This document shows, piece after piece, positions 7,752 to 16,307 of a stretch of DNA of 64,000 nt. The translations under genes were made by a program, and so were the position numbers. The notes below the pieces were generated by a model. It ran no database searches, was not told where the DNA came from, and worked only from the letters and a program-made list of their open reading frames with translations. The number at the start of each line of letters is the position of its first letter. Positions within the stretch are counted from its first letter, which is position 1. Source of the stretch: a virus; IMG/VR virus record IMGVR_UViG_3300033388_007730, positions 62,001 through 126,000 of that record, one strand, 5' to 3'.

Positions 7752-7895
7752 ATGATGAATAATTGTGAGTTATTTGAAATAGTATCAATAGAAGAATTAG
7801 ATTTTGAAGATGTTTATGATATCTCTATGAATGAGGGTCCAGAATTTTTTCAAAATGAGCATAATTATGTGGCTAGCAATATAGTTGTTCATAAT
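7752..7895 (+). other. Split intein, C-terminal half (48 aa)
   Basis: It has its own ATG (two in tandem) and GGAGGG binding site (7744-7749). It contains DFEDVYDISMNEGPEFF and ends HNYVASNIVVHN, the block F/G pattern with terminal Asn, followed by Cys+1 and the polymerase motif HAAGVV. Together with the N-half it forms a complete minimal intein of about 159 residues. Confidence 0.88.
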
Positions 7896-9152
7896 TGTCA
7901 CGCTGCTGGAGTTGTGGTATCGGATGTCCCACTTGATGAGATTGCTCCGTTGAGAACAGCAAGGAAAGGTATGTTAGCAACTCAGTTCCCTAATGAAGAT
8001 TTAGAGACTTTGGGTTTGATAAAATTTGATATATTAGCTATCGCTACTTTGTCTGTTATAAAAAATACTGTGGAAATGATTAGAAAGAATTATGATATAA
8101 CAATAGATATAGAGAATTTACCGTTAGATGATCAAATGACTTTTGAGATGTATAGAACCGGAAATCTTGGAGGTGTCTTCCAATGTGAGAATTGGGGTAT
8201 GCAAAGGACAATGAGAGATATTAAGGTTGACAGTTTTGGAGATATAGTTGCTGGTTTAGCATTATACAGACCTGGACCTATGGATTCTATCCCTAAATAT
8301 TGTGCTAGAAAAAATGGAGAAGAGGACGTTAGTTATTTTCATCCTTCAATTGAACCTCACGTTAAGAAGTATCTTGAAAAAACTTATGGAATTTTATGTT
8401 ATCAAGAACAGGTTATGCAGATTTGTAATTCATTAGCTGGATTTACTATTACTGATGGTTATATTATGATTAAAGCTATTGGTAAGAAAAAAGATTATTT
8501 GATGAATAAATTTAAAGAACAATTCATAGGTGGATGTGTTAAGAATGGTGTAGATGAGTATGTCGCTATAGAATACTGGACTAAATTTATAACTCCATTT
8601 GCAAGTTATGGGTTTAATTTGGCGCACAGTGCTTGTTACGGTTATAATTCTTATACTACTGCTTATTTAAAAGCACATTATCCTGAAGAGTTTATGTGTT
8701 CATTCTTAAATGTTATAACTCATGGATCTGGAGATAAATATGATAAGATAGAAGCATTTGAGAGAGAATTTAAGAGGAAAATGAATGTTAAGTTTCTTCC
8801 AAGAGATATTAATCGGTCGAAGGTGGAGTATATCGTTGAAAAGCCTGGAGATAGATGCGGAGTAACAAAGATAGAGATGAGACCTAGTTTAATATGCAAA
8901 GGAGTTGGATTTAAAGCTGCTGAGGACATAGAGCAAAATCAACCATTCAAAGATTTGGAAGAGTTTGTTGAGAAGATAAATACTTCTACTGTAGATACTA
9001 GAGTTATTGAAGCATTGGCAATAGGCGGATATTGGGGCAAGAAATATGTCAAGGATCCACTTAGTTTAGTCAAAAAGTTCACTATGATACGCGATGATAG
9101 AAAAAAATCTTTTCAAAAAGGATATGAACCAGGAGCAGATATTTTTGGATAA
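7752..9152 (+). CDS. dnaE: Intein C-half fused to DNA polymerase III alpha C-terminal fragment, 466 aa
   Basis: Residues 1-48 are the intein C-half; residues 49-466 are polymerase. CHAAGVVVSD aligns with the HAGGVV motif of bacterial alpha subunits. LIKFDILAIATL carries the third catalytic Asp, and YRPGPMDSIP, YGILCYQEQVMQI and SYTTAYLKAHYPEEFM are standard fingers motifs. The three extein parts total about 1120 residues, close to full-length DnaE. I see no obvious QLxLF clamp motif or OB fold at the C-terminus (it ends GADIFG). Confidence 0.9.
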   Translation: MMNNCELFEIVSIEELDFEDVYDISMNEGPEFFQNEHNYVASNIVVHNCHAAGVVVSDVPLDEIAPLRTARKGMLATQFPNEDLETLGLIKFDILAIATLSVIKNTVEMIRKNYDITIDIENLPLDDQMTFEMYRTGNLGGVFQCENWGMQRTMRDIKVDSFGDIVAGLALYRPGPMDSIPKYCARKNGEEDVSYFHPSIEPHVKKYLEKTYGILCYQEQVMQICNSLAGFTITDGYIMIKAIGKKKDYLMNKFKEQFIGGCVKNGVDEYVAIEYWTKFITPFASYGFNLAHSACYGYNSYTTAYLKAHYPEEFMCSFLNVITHGSGDKYDKIEAFEREFKRKMNVKFLPRDINRSKVEYIVEKPGDRCGVTKIEMRPSLICKGVGFKAAEDIEQNQPFKDLEEFVEKINTSTVDTRVIEALAIGGYWGKKYVKDPLSLVKKFTMIRDDRKKSFQKGYEPGADIFG

Positions 9153-9157
9153 TTTTC

Positions 9158-9186
9158 TTTCAAAGTGATTAATAATATCATATAAT
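9158..9186 (+). promoter_or_regulatory. Putative promoter, AAGTGATT class
   Basis: TTTCAA, 17-base spacer starting AGTGATT, TATAAT (9181-9186). It lies in the gap after the polymerase and drives the zinc-ribbon gene and those downstream. Confidence 0.65.
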
Positions 9187-9212
9187 GTCGATATATTGAT
9201 GGAGAAATAGTT

Positions 9213-9386
9213 GTGATTGATGTAAGATGCCCCCAGTGTAATAGCAATGATTTGGAGATCATTGATACCCAAGGTCATATCAAAGATGCCTATATTTCAG
9301 AGAAAACTGGATGTTTGAAATGTGGTCATGTATTTGATGTAGAAGCAAAAATATTTTATAAAAAAATAGGAGAAAAAAATGGCTAA
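9213..9386 (+). CDS. Zinc-ribbon protein with GTG start, 57 aa
   Basis: Two CxxC pairs (RCPQCNS and GCLKCGH), about 28 residues apart, form a typical zinc ribbon. The start is GTG at 9213 with GGAG at 9201-9204; no ATG is available in frame. The stop overlaps the next gene by 8 bases. It could be a transcription-factor-like or structural ribbon; the exact role is unknown. Confidence 0.65.
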   Translation: MIDVRCPQCNSNDLEIIDTQGHIKDAYISEKTGCLKCGHVFDVEAKIFYKKIGEKNG

Positions 9387-9663
9387 ATCTATTGTGAAAA
9401 AGACTATTAGAAGAAAAATCCAAACTGCAAAATTCGAGGCTCTTGATATTGAATTAGAAGTGGAAGAGCAGATTATATGGGATACAGAAGAAGAAAGAAT
9501 AGCGGCTACTGCTAAACTTTCTAAGAGATTGTTGGATGATTTTACTAAGACCTACAATGAAGTAGTCGAGAGAACTGGTGTTGATAGATGTATTGGTGTT
9601 GTTACTGTTAAGAAAGACAACAATAAATCTAATGGATCTGAAGTTGATTTTGATTTTAGTTAA
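9379..9663 (+). CDS. Hypothetical protein with an internal tail-like motif, 94 aa
   Basis: A basic N-terminus (SIVKKTIRRKIQ) is followed at residues 17-23 by AKFEALDI, which resembles the shared C-terminal tail but here is near the N-terminus. A helical region follows, then an acidic end (EVDFDFS). The ribosome binding site AGGAGAAA lies inside the preceding gene. Confidence 0.6.
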   Translation: MAKSIVKKTIRRKIQTAKFEALDIELEVEEQIIWDTEEERIAATAKLSKRLLDDFTKTYNEVVERTGVDRCIGVVTVKKDNNKSNGSEVDFDFS

Positions 9664-9674
9664 GAGAGTGAAAT

Positions 9675-10733
9675 ATGACAGATAGAAGTGATGCTTTAGT
9701 AGCTTTTGAAGAAATGTTCAATGGCGTGTCTGAGGGTAGAGGTAAAGACAACACTGATCAGGCAGAAGAGTATGGTGATAGTTCTTTATCGGAAGAATCA
9801 TTTAACGATGTAGCAAAAAAAGTTGTTAATGATTTAAATGAGTGTGAGAGTGGGCATTCTTTGACAGATGTGAATAAGGTTCTTGGAGATATGGAGGAAG
9901 AAGAAATTCTTAAAGAAGCTCCTAGAGTAGAAATTGTAGAAGTTGTAAAAGATGATTCTGATGATGATTTTGATGCTTTGCCAGAGGAACCTAAAGATCT
10001 TCCAGAGCCTAGTGCAAGATTTGAGGAGATTGTAGAAAAGGCTACAAAAGAATTGGCTGAAGTAACAGAAGTTGTAGAGCATAAGGGTGGTTGTGTCGTT
10101 ATTTCGAATGAAAAAATTAAATGGAATTTAGATAGTCCGACAGCTCTATATAATAATTTTTACAGGAAGAAAAAAGAGTTGGTAGAAATTTATACTGGTA
10201 AACAACTTGATTTTTATGCTCTTAATATAGAACTTCGCAATGCATCAGTAGATATATCTTATGTTGTTTTTGATCAGGAAGTAGTTCTTCAACAGATGCA
10301 GGAAATTCAACAGCATAGAGAAAGAATAAAGAACATATCTTTAGAATGTAATATTCAGTATTTTGTGTGGAAAAGATGGATAGAAAAAGATATGATGAAG
10401 GGTTATCTTGCTATGGTAGAATATATTAAACCAGCTATTAAACAAGAAGGACTCGTTTTAGAACATATGAGAGATTTAGAATATTATTATGCACAGTTAG
10501 AAGCTCTTCATAATAATTGTCAAAAAGTAGAGAAGACTTTAGAAGCAGCATATGATACTTTGAGTAGAAGAGTTTCTATTTGTATGGAACTAAAAACTGG
10601 TATCAGGTATGCCAGGAGCGATAGTAGAGAAACTCCTTCAAAACAAGAGATTGTGAGAGAAGATGATTTTGATGATGTTCCAATGGGAGAAACTGCTACA
10701 AAAAAGAAAAGTGGTTTTATTGGATGGGCTTAA
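9675..10733 (+). CDS. Hypothetical coiled-coil replication-region protein, 352 aa
   Basis: Residues 1-125 are strongly acidic and low-complexity. Residues about 140-320 are long amphipathic helices (VLQQMQEIQQHRERIKN and LVLEHMRDLEYYYAQLEAL) likely to form coiled coils. It ends GFIGWA after a lysine patch. I cannot assign a family. Its place between polymerase and SSB suggests a replication or recombination accessory, by context only. Confidence 0.65.
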   Translation: MTDRSDALVAFEEMFNGVSEGRGKDNTDQAEEYGDSSLSEESFNDVAKKVVNDLNECESGHSLTDVNKVLGDMEEEEILKEAPRVEIVEVVKDDSDDDFDALPEEPKDLPEPSARFEEIVEKATKELAEVTEVVEHKGGCVVISNEKIKWNLDSPTALYNNFYRKKKELVEIYTGKQLDFYALNIELRNASVDISYVVFDQEVVLQQMQEIQQHRERIKNISLECNIQYFVWKRWIEKDMMKGYLAMVEYIKPAIKQEGLVLEHMRDLEYYYAQLEALHNNCQKVEKTLEAAYDTLSRRVSICMELKTGIRYARSDSRETPSKQEIVREDDFDDVPMGETATKKKSGFIGWA

Positions 10734-10742
10734 AATATTATG

Positions 10743-10771
10743 TTGAAAAGTGATTGTTAAAATTGTATAAT
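10743..10771 (+). promoter_or_regulatory. Putative strong promoter, AAGTGATT class
   Basis: TTGAAA, 17-base spacer beginning AGTGATTG, TATAAT (10766-10771). This is the best match of the class and it precedes the SSB gene, which is expected to be highly expressed. A TAGGAG binding site lies just before the ATG at 10820. Confidence 0.75.
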
Positions 10772-10819
10772 TATATGAAGTAAAAATTTTTATTAACCCA
10801 CTTTTATAGGAGAAATATC

Positions 10820-11497
10820 ATGAGTGGATTTGTACAGTGGAATGAAGTACCAAGTGGTGGAGAAAGAACGAATTTTTTGGCTTTGAAGAGTGGTAATACT
10901 TATAAAATAAGACCTCTTCTTCAACCCCTTAATTTTCACAAGTATTTCCACAAAGTAGATGGCAAAATGAGAACTGCTGTCGTGTCGGAAGAAGTAGTAG
11001 CTCAAATGGCAGCTAAATATCCTGACTTAGGCAAACCAGCTAATCGTTATGCTATGTATGTTTTAGATAGAAATGACAATAACCAAATTAAAGTTATGGA
11101 ATTTCCTATCTCTGTTTACAAGCAATTTAGTAATAGTTTCCAGGCGACTAATAATGAGCCAGGAAGCAAGGTGAATGGTAGCGACTGGATGATTAAGATT
11201 TCAGGAACTGGTTTCAATACTACTTATGAAACAACATTTATCGCCAACACTCCTTTGACGGAAGAAGAAATTAATGTTGTGAAAACTGAGCTTGCTGGAG
11301 ACTCAGAAAAGTTAGCAACAATATTCCCTTTTAATGAGGTTCCTCAGGCGGAGAAAAGATTGTTTAATCCAGATGAGAAGGGTAATGGTGGTCAGGCTAG
11401 TTCGCCTGCTGTTAGTGCGCCTGCTGTTAGTTCGCCTGCTGTTAGCGGGATTGTTCCTTCAACTGGTTCAGATGAGGATTTTAATCCAGATTGGTAA
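10820..11497 (+). CDS. Single-stranded DNA-binding protein, 225 aa
   Basis: The opening FVQWNEVPSGG...NFLALKSGNTYKIRPL fits phage SSB-like OB-fold proteins. The middle is aromatic-rich (NRYAMYVLDR, SDWMIKISGTGFNTTYETTF). The C-terminus is a flexible Pro/Ala/Val/Ser linker ending in the acidic tip SDEDFNPDW, analogous to the protein-recruiting acidic tail of bacterial SSBs. It lies directly upstream of recA behind its own promoter. Assignment rests on layout plus motif style, not on a named family match. Confidence 0.7.
   Translation: MSGFVQWNEVPSGGERTNFLALKSGNTYKIRPLLQPLNFHKYFHKVDGKMRTAVVSEEVVAQMAAKYPDLGKPANRYAMYVLDRNDNNQIKVMEFPISVYKQFSNSFQATNNEPGSKVNGSDWMIKISGTGFNTTYETTFIANTPLTEEEINVVKTELAGDSEKLATIFPFNEVPQAEKRLFNPDEKGNGGQASSPAVSAPAVSSPAVSGIVPSTGSDEDFNPDW
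11399..11443 (+). repeat. Three 15-base tandem repeats in the SSB linker
   Basis: AGTTCGCCTGCTGTT is repeated three times (one copy has GCG for TCG), encoding SSPAV, SAPAV and SSPAV in the linker before the acidic tip. Slippage here would change linker length without changing frame. Confidence 0.85.
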
Positions 11498-11509
11498 TAG
11501 GAGATTGAT

Positions 11510-12712
11510 ATGGCTAAGTCTAAAAAAAGTAGTGACGACAAGGGCAAGGGCAAGAAAAAGAAAAGATCAGATATCGAAGTAGCTTTTGATAATTTGAAAG
11601 GTTTTTGTCAAATAGGGGCTAGAGTTTCAAGCCCTGGTAATGTTCCAACTGGTCATTTTAAGTTAGATTTTGCAATTCAATATGGAATGGATATCACTAA
11701 AACTGATTTGAGCAAAGTTGAAAAGAATGGGAACCAATACGATCCAAGTAAAACTCTTGGCATACCTCTTGGTAAGTTAGTCGAAATATACGGTGAAGAG
11801 GGAAGCGGGAAATCTTCCCTCGCCTACCGTATAATCGGTTATGCTCAAAAGTTAGGATATTTGACAGCTTGGATTGATGCAGAGCATTCTTATCAGGAAA
11901 ATTTAGCGAAACTGAATGGATGCGATACTAATAATTTGCTTTATGCTAATATGGTTAATCATGAAGATGCGGAAAAGGTTTTTTACGCAGAAGATATCAT
12001 GGATAAAATGATCATAATGATGAAGAACAAAGTAAAAGTAATAGTATTAGATTCAGTAGCAGCTATGGTTCCTGAGACTTTATATGAAGCAAAATCCAAG
12101 CAGCAGTTTATGGGTTTATTGCCAAGATTCTTAAGCAATAATTTGGGTAAACTTGTAGCTCATGCCGAACAGAATGGCACTCTTCTAATTTTTATTAATC
12201 AGCTTAGAGAAAAGATTGGTCAAATGTATGGAGATCCTAAAACTAGTCCTGGTGGGCACTGTCTACATCACAATGCGTCTCTTAGATTGCGCATGATGAA
12301 GAAAAATAGTAAAGATGCGGAACTTATTGTCCCGAATCCTGATACAGGAGAGGATATGTTGATAGGAAAGCATTCTATTGTTAGATTAATTAAGAATAGA
12401 TTTGCTCAACCTTATACCGAGTCTCTAGATATTCCTATTTATTATCAATCCTATTTTCCGGATATAGAAGAAATAGCTTTTGACACCGGAAGACAGATTA
12501 AATTGATTTCAGTTAGAAAAGGTATTTTTAATTGGGATGGATTAAAGATAGAAGGAAGAGCAGAGTTTATAGATCATGTTAAGAGTAAGGATTTGATTGA
12601 TGATCTTATTGAAGCGATTAAACTCAAGGCAGAGGAAAATAATGTTCTGCTTCCACCAGAAATTATTCAGTATTCTGGTATTAGTAGCGAGTGCTCCACG
12701 CAGGCGGAATAA
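11510..12712 (+). CDS. recA: RecA-type recombinase, 400 aa
   Basis: Strand-exchange ATPase. Walker A GEEGSGKS at residues 95-102, Walker B VIVLDSVAAMVPE (about 178), then the RecA-like L2 region FINQLREKIGQMYGDP and SPGGHCLHH. A 20-residue lysine-rich N-terminal extension is unlike typical RecA. An AGGAG site precedes the ATG. It forms a recombination unit with the upstream SSB and the downstream primase and nuclease. It looks closer to bacterial RecA than to T4 UvsX by the NQLREKIG motif. Confidence 0.9.
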   Translation: MAKSKKSSDDKGKGKKKKRSDIEVAFDNLKGFCQIGARVSSPGNVPTGHFKLDFAIQYGMDITKTDLSKVEKNGNQYDPSKTLGIPLGKLVEIYGEEGSGKSSLAYRIIGYAQKLGYLTAWIDAEHSYQENLAKLNGCDTNNLLYANMVNHEDAEKVFYAEDIMDKMIIMMKNKVKVIVLDSVAAMVPETLYEAKSKQQFMGLLPRFLSNNLGKLVAHAEQNGTLLIFINQLREKIGQMYGDPKTSPGGHCLHHNASLRLRMMKKNSKDAELIVPNPDTGEDMLIGKHSIVRLIKNRFAQPYTESLDIPIYYQSYFPDIEEIAFDTGRQIKLISVRKGIFNWDGLKIEGRAEFIDHVKSKDLIDDLIEAIKLKAEENNVLLPPEIIQYSGISSECSTQAE

Positions 12713-12714
12713 GG

Positions 12715-13425
12715 ATGTATTATGAAAAATGGGTCGATAGGTTTCCTGAATCAGAAAGAAAATCTATAGTCAAAGCAGCCAAAATAACAATTGATAAACC
12801 AGAGGGTGCTAAAGCTTTAGATTATTTGATTAATACCAGGAAATTATCGAAGAAGATTATAGACGATTTTGATGTAGGATATTGTCCTAAATCTGTTAAT
12901 CATCAAGTTTGTGGCAGAATAATTACGCCTTTATATGATGCTTATAAAAATTTGGTAATTATATCTACCCGTCTTCCATATGCAGCTCCTCTTCGATTCT
13001 GGCATGAGCAGTTTGATAAAGGTTCTTACTTATATGGTCTTCATCGTGCCAAGAAATCAATAATCAAGAGTAACAAGGTTATTCTAGTTGAAGGAGAATT
13101 TGATGTGCTTGCGATGCATACTAATGGGTTCACTCAAACAGTTGGAATCTGTGGTAGTGCTTTAACTTTATTCCAAGTAGCATTATTATCAAAATATGCC
13201 TCTTTCTTTTATCTTTTATTTGATGGTGATGGACCTGGACAGAATGCAATAAATAGAGCTATGAAAATGTACAAGGAACATTTTTTAAGAGGTTATGGCA
13301 TATATTTTATTCCTGTTAGGGTTCCTAACCAGTTAGATCCAGATGATTTTATAAAACAAAATGGTAGAGTAGAAATGAAAAAAATATTAGTTGATGCATA
13401 TGAAGAGTATAAAATATTAATTTAA
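12715..13425 (+). CDS. DnaG-like primase core with TOPRIM domain, 236 aa
   Basis: Residues 33-58 (ALDYLINTRKLSKKIIDDF) match the DnaG N-terminal catalytic subdomain. The TOPRIM motifs are VILVEGEFDV (residues 122-131) and LLFDGDGPGQNA (about 168-178, metal-binding DGD). The CHC2 zinc domain and the helicase-binding C-terminus of full primases are missing. An in-frame GTG upstream at 12691 overlaps recA; the ATG two bases after the recA stop is preferred. Confidence 0.8.
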   Translation: MYYEKWVDRFPESERKSIVKAAKITIDKPEGAKALDYLINTRKLSKKIIDDFDVGYCPKSVNHQVCGRIITPLYDAYKNLVIISTRLPYAAPLRFWHEQFDKGSYLYGLHRAKKSIIKSNKVILVEGEFDVLAMHTNGFTQTVGICGSALTLFQVALLSKYASFFYLLFDGDGPGQNAINRAMKMYKEHFLRGYGIYFIPVRVPNQLDPDDFIKQNGRVEMKKILVDAYEEYKILI

Positions 13426-13440
13426 TGAGGTAACATAAGT

Positions 13441-14451
13441 ATGGCATATGAAGATTATACACCAAAGGAAGTTTCATCTTTAATGGGTTTGATTGATACA
13501 TATAGAAGATGGGGACATTATAAAGAAAGAAATGATAGAAAATATGTACACTATCATCCATCTGAGTGGGGCAAGTGTCTAAGACTACAACAATATAAAC
13601 ATTATGTTGAACTAGGATATATCAAATCAGAGTTTTCTCCATTCAGTAGTAAATTATTGAGGCTCTTTGATAAGGGTCATAATATGCATAATAGATGGAC
13701 TAACTATTTTGATGATATCGGAAATATATTGTTGGGTAGATGGAGATGTAAAAATCCTCTTTGTTCTTTATTCGATTCTAATGGAGAAATGAAGAGTACC
13801 TCTTCAGAAGAATTAAGTGAAGTGTATAAGAATGGCAAGAGAAGGATATATGGCAATAAAAAGCCTATCTTTAAACCAGAAAAATGTGTTTGTGGTTGTA
13901 CTGAATTCAATTATGAAGAAACCATTGTTGAAGACACGACATTGAACTTTAAAGGTCGTGCTGATATGATAATAAACTGTGAGAATTTGGATGTTGAAAG
14001 ATTCAAAGATGTAGACATTACATTTGATACTAGGTTTTTGCCATCTAAAGGAATGAAAGTAGTTGGTGATTTTAAAACTATTAATGCCAGGTCTATGACT
14101 AACCAATTAGATAAGAAGGGACCGCATAAATCATATTTGATTCAGTTGACAATTTATACTCATATTCTTGGTTGTGATTATGGATTATTGATGTATGAGT
14201 GTAAGGATAATTCAGAAATGAGATGGTACATGGTCCCAAGGAATGAAGAGTGGTGGGAGATTATAAAATATCAGGCTAAGAAAATGATTGATATTGCGTC
14301 TTCTAAACAGCTTCCTCCTCCAAGACCGATGAAGAGTGACTGTTATGAATGTATGAATTGTAGCTTCAGAAGTATGTGTAAAAAATCTTCAATTTGGGAA
14401 AAAGAAAATCTAAATGAGATCAGAAGAAAGTTTTATAAAGACCTACTGTAA
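13441..14451 (+). CDS. Cas4/RecB-like PD-(D/E)XK exonuclease, 336 aa
   Basis: Core motifs in order: GHNMHNRW (His), FKGRADMII (Asp), VVGDFKTI (D-x-K) and YLIQLTIYTHILG (QxxxY), as in Cas4/AddB-type nucleases. Cysteines near the N-terminus (WGKC) and at the C-terminus (CYECMNCSFRSMC) could hold an iron-sulfur cluster. An extra four-cysteine insert (CKNPLC and CVCGC) in the middle looks like a zinc finger. It probably resects DNA ends for RecA-mediated recombination; no CRISPR array is present. Confidence 0.8.
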   Translation: MAYEDYTPKEVSSLMGLIDTYRRWGHYKERNDRKYVHYHPSEWGKCLRLQQYKHYVELGYIKSEFSPFSSKLLRLFDKGHNMHNRWTNYFDDIGNILLGRWRCKNPLCSLFDSNGEMKSTSSEELSEVYKNGKRRIYGNKKPIFKPEKCVCGCTEFNYEETIVEDTTLNFKGRADMIINCENLDVERFKDVDITFDTRFLPSKGMKVVGDFKTINARSMTNQLDKKGPHKSYLIQLTIYTHILGCDYGLLMYECKDNSEMRWYMVPRNEEWWEIIKYQAKKMIDIASSKQLPPPRPMKSDCYECMNCSFRSMCKKSSIWEKENLNEIRRKFYKDLL

Positions 14452-14523
14452 AGATTTTTAACCATATATTCCGATTATATGTTGTTAATGTAATAATATG
14501 TAATCTAATTAGGAGAAAATGTT

Positions 14524-14847
14524 ATGGCAACAGATGGCAACAGAAATGATGAAGCTAGGGACGAAACACTCTTGCTTGTACGTGGCAGTCAAAATGATAA
14601 GATGAAGGATAAGGAATATGTAAAAAAATTAGCGAATGCTATATTGCAGGTTTATTCTAAACATGAATCTGCTAAGTTGAGGTGTGTCGGAGCTGCTGCT
14701 TTAAATAACGCAATAAAATCAATAATTATAGCAAAAGGTGAACTAGATAAAAAAGGAACAGATATTTTAGTAAGTCCTAGTTTCACGACAGTTAATTTTA
14801 AGGGAGAAGATAAGACGGGGATAGTTCTTGAAGTAGTTCAAGGATAA
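14524..14847 (+). CDS. SpoVS-like (Alba superfamily) protein, 107 aa
   Basis: Residues about 18-107 follow the SpoVS pattern: LLVRGSQ, a helix, LRCVGAAALNNAIKSIIIAKGEL, ILVSPSFTTVNFKGEDKTGIVLEV. SpoVS is a small Alba-like nucleic-acid-binding protein known from sporulating and other bacteria. Here it may bind phage DNA or RNA. The first 17 residues are an extra acidic N-terminal extension. It has its own AGGAG site and sits alone between two gaps. Confidence 0.75.
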   Translation: MATDGNRNDEARDETLLLVRGSQNDKMKDKEYVKKLANAILQVYSKHESAKLRCVGAAALNNAIKSIIIAKGELDKKGTDILVSPSFTTVNFKGEDKTGIVLEVVQG

Positions 14848-14881
14848 GTTGTAAATAATGTATTTTTAATGAGGTGATATT

Positions 14882-15541
14882 ATGTCTGATTACGAACAAA
14901 TTTTTCACAAACAGGAATTGTATGATATGTTTTCTAAGGGAGAAGTTAAGGCACTTGAAGATCTTTACGGAATTGAAGATGTTGTTTTGAGTTCTAAAGA
15001 AGTAGAAAAAAAGATTGAGTTTTACAAAGGTCTCAAGAGGAAAAAGGTTAAGGATATAAATGATGCTATCAAAGTTCTTGAGAACAAGCTATCTTTCTTT
15101 AAGAGGGTTGTTCTGGTTACTCTTCAAGAGAATAAAGAGAAAAGTGTTGATTTTCCTGGTTCTTGTAGAGCGTCCTCTCGTCGTCAAAGAGCTAATTGGA
15201 CTATAGCCGATGAAGAAGAGTTTATCAAGATTATGGAAAAGGCAGAAGAAGACGGTGAGAAGGTAGATGGAGTTATAGAAGAAGTTAAAGAGTATGTTGT
15301 TAGAAAGAAATTTGCTAATAAACTTCTTGATAATTGGGAAAAGAATGGAAACTTTGAAAAATATATCCTCTTGGATGAAGATGATGATGGTATTCAATGT
15401 GTGGTGAAAGAGCCTGCCAAAACAGGCGTAACATTTACTTACCCTAAGAAAGAAGAAGAGGATGATGAGGTGATAGATGAAACTGTGCCAGTCAAGGAAG
15501 ATATTCCTGAGCCTGTCATTGATGGATTCGACACATTATAA
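14882..15541 (+). CDS. Gam/Gp157-like coiled-coil protein, 219 aa
   Basis: A helical region (residues 40-85) is followed by SVDFPGSCRASSRRQRANWTI and DEEEFIKIMEKAEE. This arrangement (helix, FPG..., basic beta strands, W-x-I, D-E-E) resembles phage Gp157 or Gam-like nuclease-inhibitor proteins. The C-terminus is acidic and low-complexity. Assignment is tentative; the location in the recombination region is compatible with DNA-end protection. Confidence 0.45.
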   Translation: MSDYEQIFHKQELYDMFSKGEVKALEDLYGIEDVVLSSKEVEKKIEFYKGLKRKKVKDINDAIKVLENKLSFFKRVVLVTLQENKEKSVDFPGSCRASSRRQRANWTIADEEEFIKIMEKAEEDGEKVDGVIEEVKEYVVRKKFANKLLDNWEKNGNFEKYILLDEDDDGIQCVVKEPAKTGVTFTYPKKEEEDDEVIDETVPVKEDIPEPVIDGFDTL

Positions 15542-15545
15542 CATT

Positions 15546-16307
15546 ATGAAAGATTTTTACCAAAGAATTAGAATAAATAACTCTAAAGTTAAAAAGAATT
15601 TTTCTTCGTTACATAATCTATACAATAAAATTCCTGATACTAAAGGTTGTTTAGAGAATATCGATAAGAATGAATGTTGCGGTGGTTGGTGTTGTAAAAT
15701 ACAAACCCCGCAACTTCTTTATTGTGAGTTCTTATTGATATGGAGATATCTAAGTAAGAATCTTTCAGATGATGAGATGTGTGAATTATTCAGAAAGTGC
15801 ATGCTGAATGCTACTAAAGATATCCCATCTAAAGGATGTGTTTTTTTTGATGGCAAAAAAAAGTTGTGTAAGATACATAAGGTTAGACCTTATAACTGTA
15901 GAATATATGGAATTACACCGGATGAAGAATTTAATAAAAGGTATAAGAAGTTAAAAGAACAATATAAGAATGTTCCAGGTGCGAAGATAGAAAAGCAGTG
16001 CTCATTAGTCTCTGTAGAAGATGGATCTAAGATTACATCTGAAGATACTGATAAATGGTGGAAGGATCTTAGTAAGATAGAGAGATCTATTGGGATCAGG
16101 GAAGTTAATATCTCTGATAAGGCAGGAGGAAGTTATAGATCGCCTCACGACCATGTTTTATTATATAATATGCCAGATAATATCTTATCAGGTATTTCAG
16201 GAATTCGATTATATGATAGCTATGTAGATAAAATAAAAGCTATTGATGAGATTATTAATAATATAAAGAAACATTTTAAAAATGGAAAAGAAACTAATAA
16301 AAGTTAA
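15546..16307 (+). CDS. YkgJ-family CxxC cluster protein, 253 aa
   Basis: Cysteine pattern NECCGGWCCKIQ (about residues 42-52), then GCVFFDGKKKLCKIHKVRPYNCRIYGI, the signature of the YkgJ (zinc- or iron-chelating) family. The biochemical role of the family is poorly defined. The ATG four bases after the previous stop is preferred over longer in-frame extensions that run into that gene. Confidence 0.75.
   Translation: MKDFYQRIRINNSKVKKNFSSLHNLYNKIPDTKGCLENIDKNECCGGWCCKIQTPQLLYCEFLLIWRYLSKNLSDDEMCELFRKCMLNATKDIPSKGCVFFDGKKKLCKIHKVRPYNCRIYGITPDEEFNKRYKKLKEQYKNVPGAKIEKQCSLVSVEDGSKITSEDTDKWWKDLSKIERSIGIREVNISDKAGGSYRSPHDHVLLYNMPDNILSGISGIRLYDSYVDKIKAIDEIINNIKKHFKNGKETNKS

Noticed and set aside
11334-11582. 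82-codon arginine/leucine-rich frame over the SSB end and recA start
   Set aside because: It is a frame shadow created by the Pro/Ala/Val repeat and the lysine-rich recA start.
13441-14451. CRISPR-Cas system
   Set aside because: The Cas4-like nuclease stands with RecA, SSB and primase; no repeat-spacer array or other cas gene is visible.
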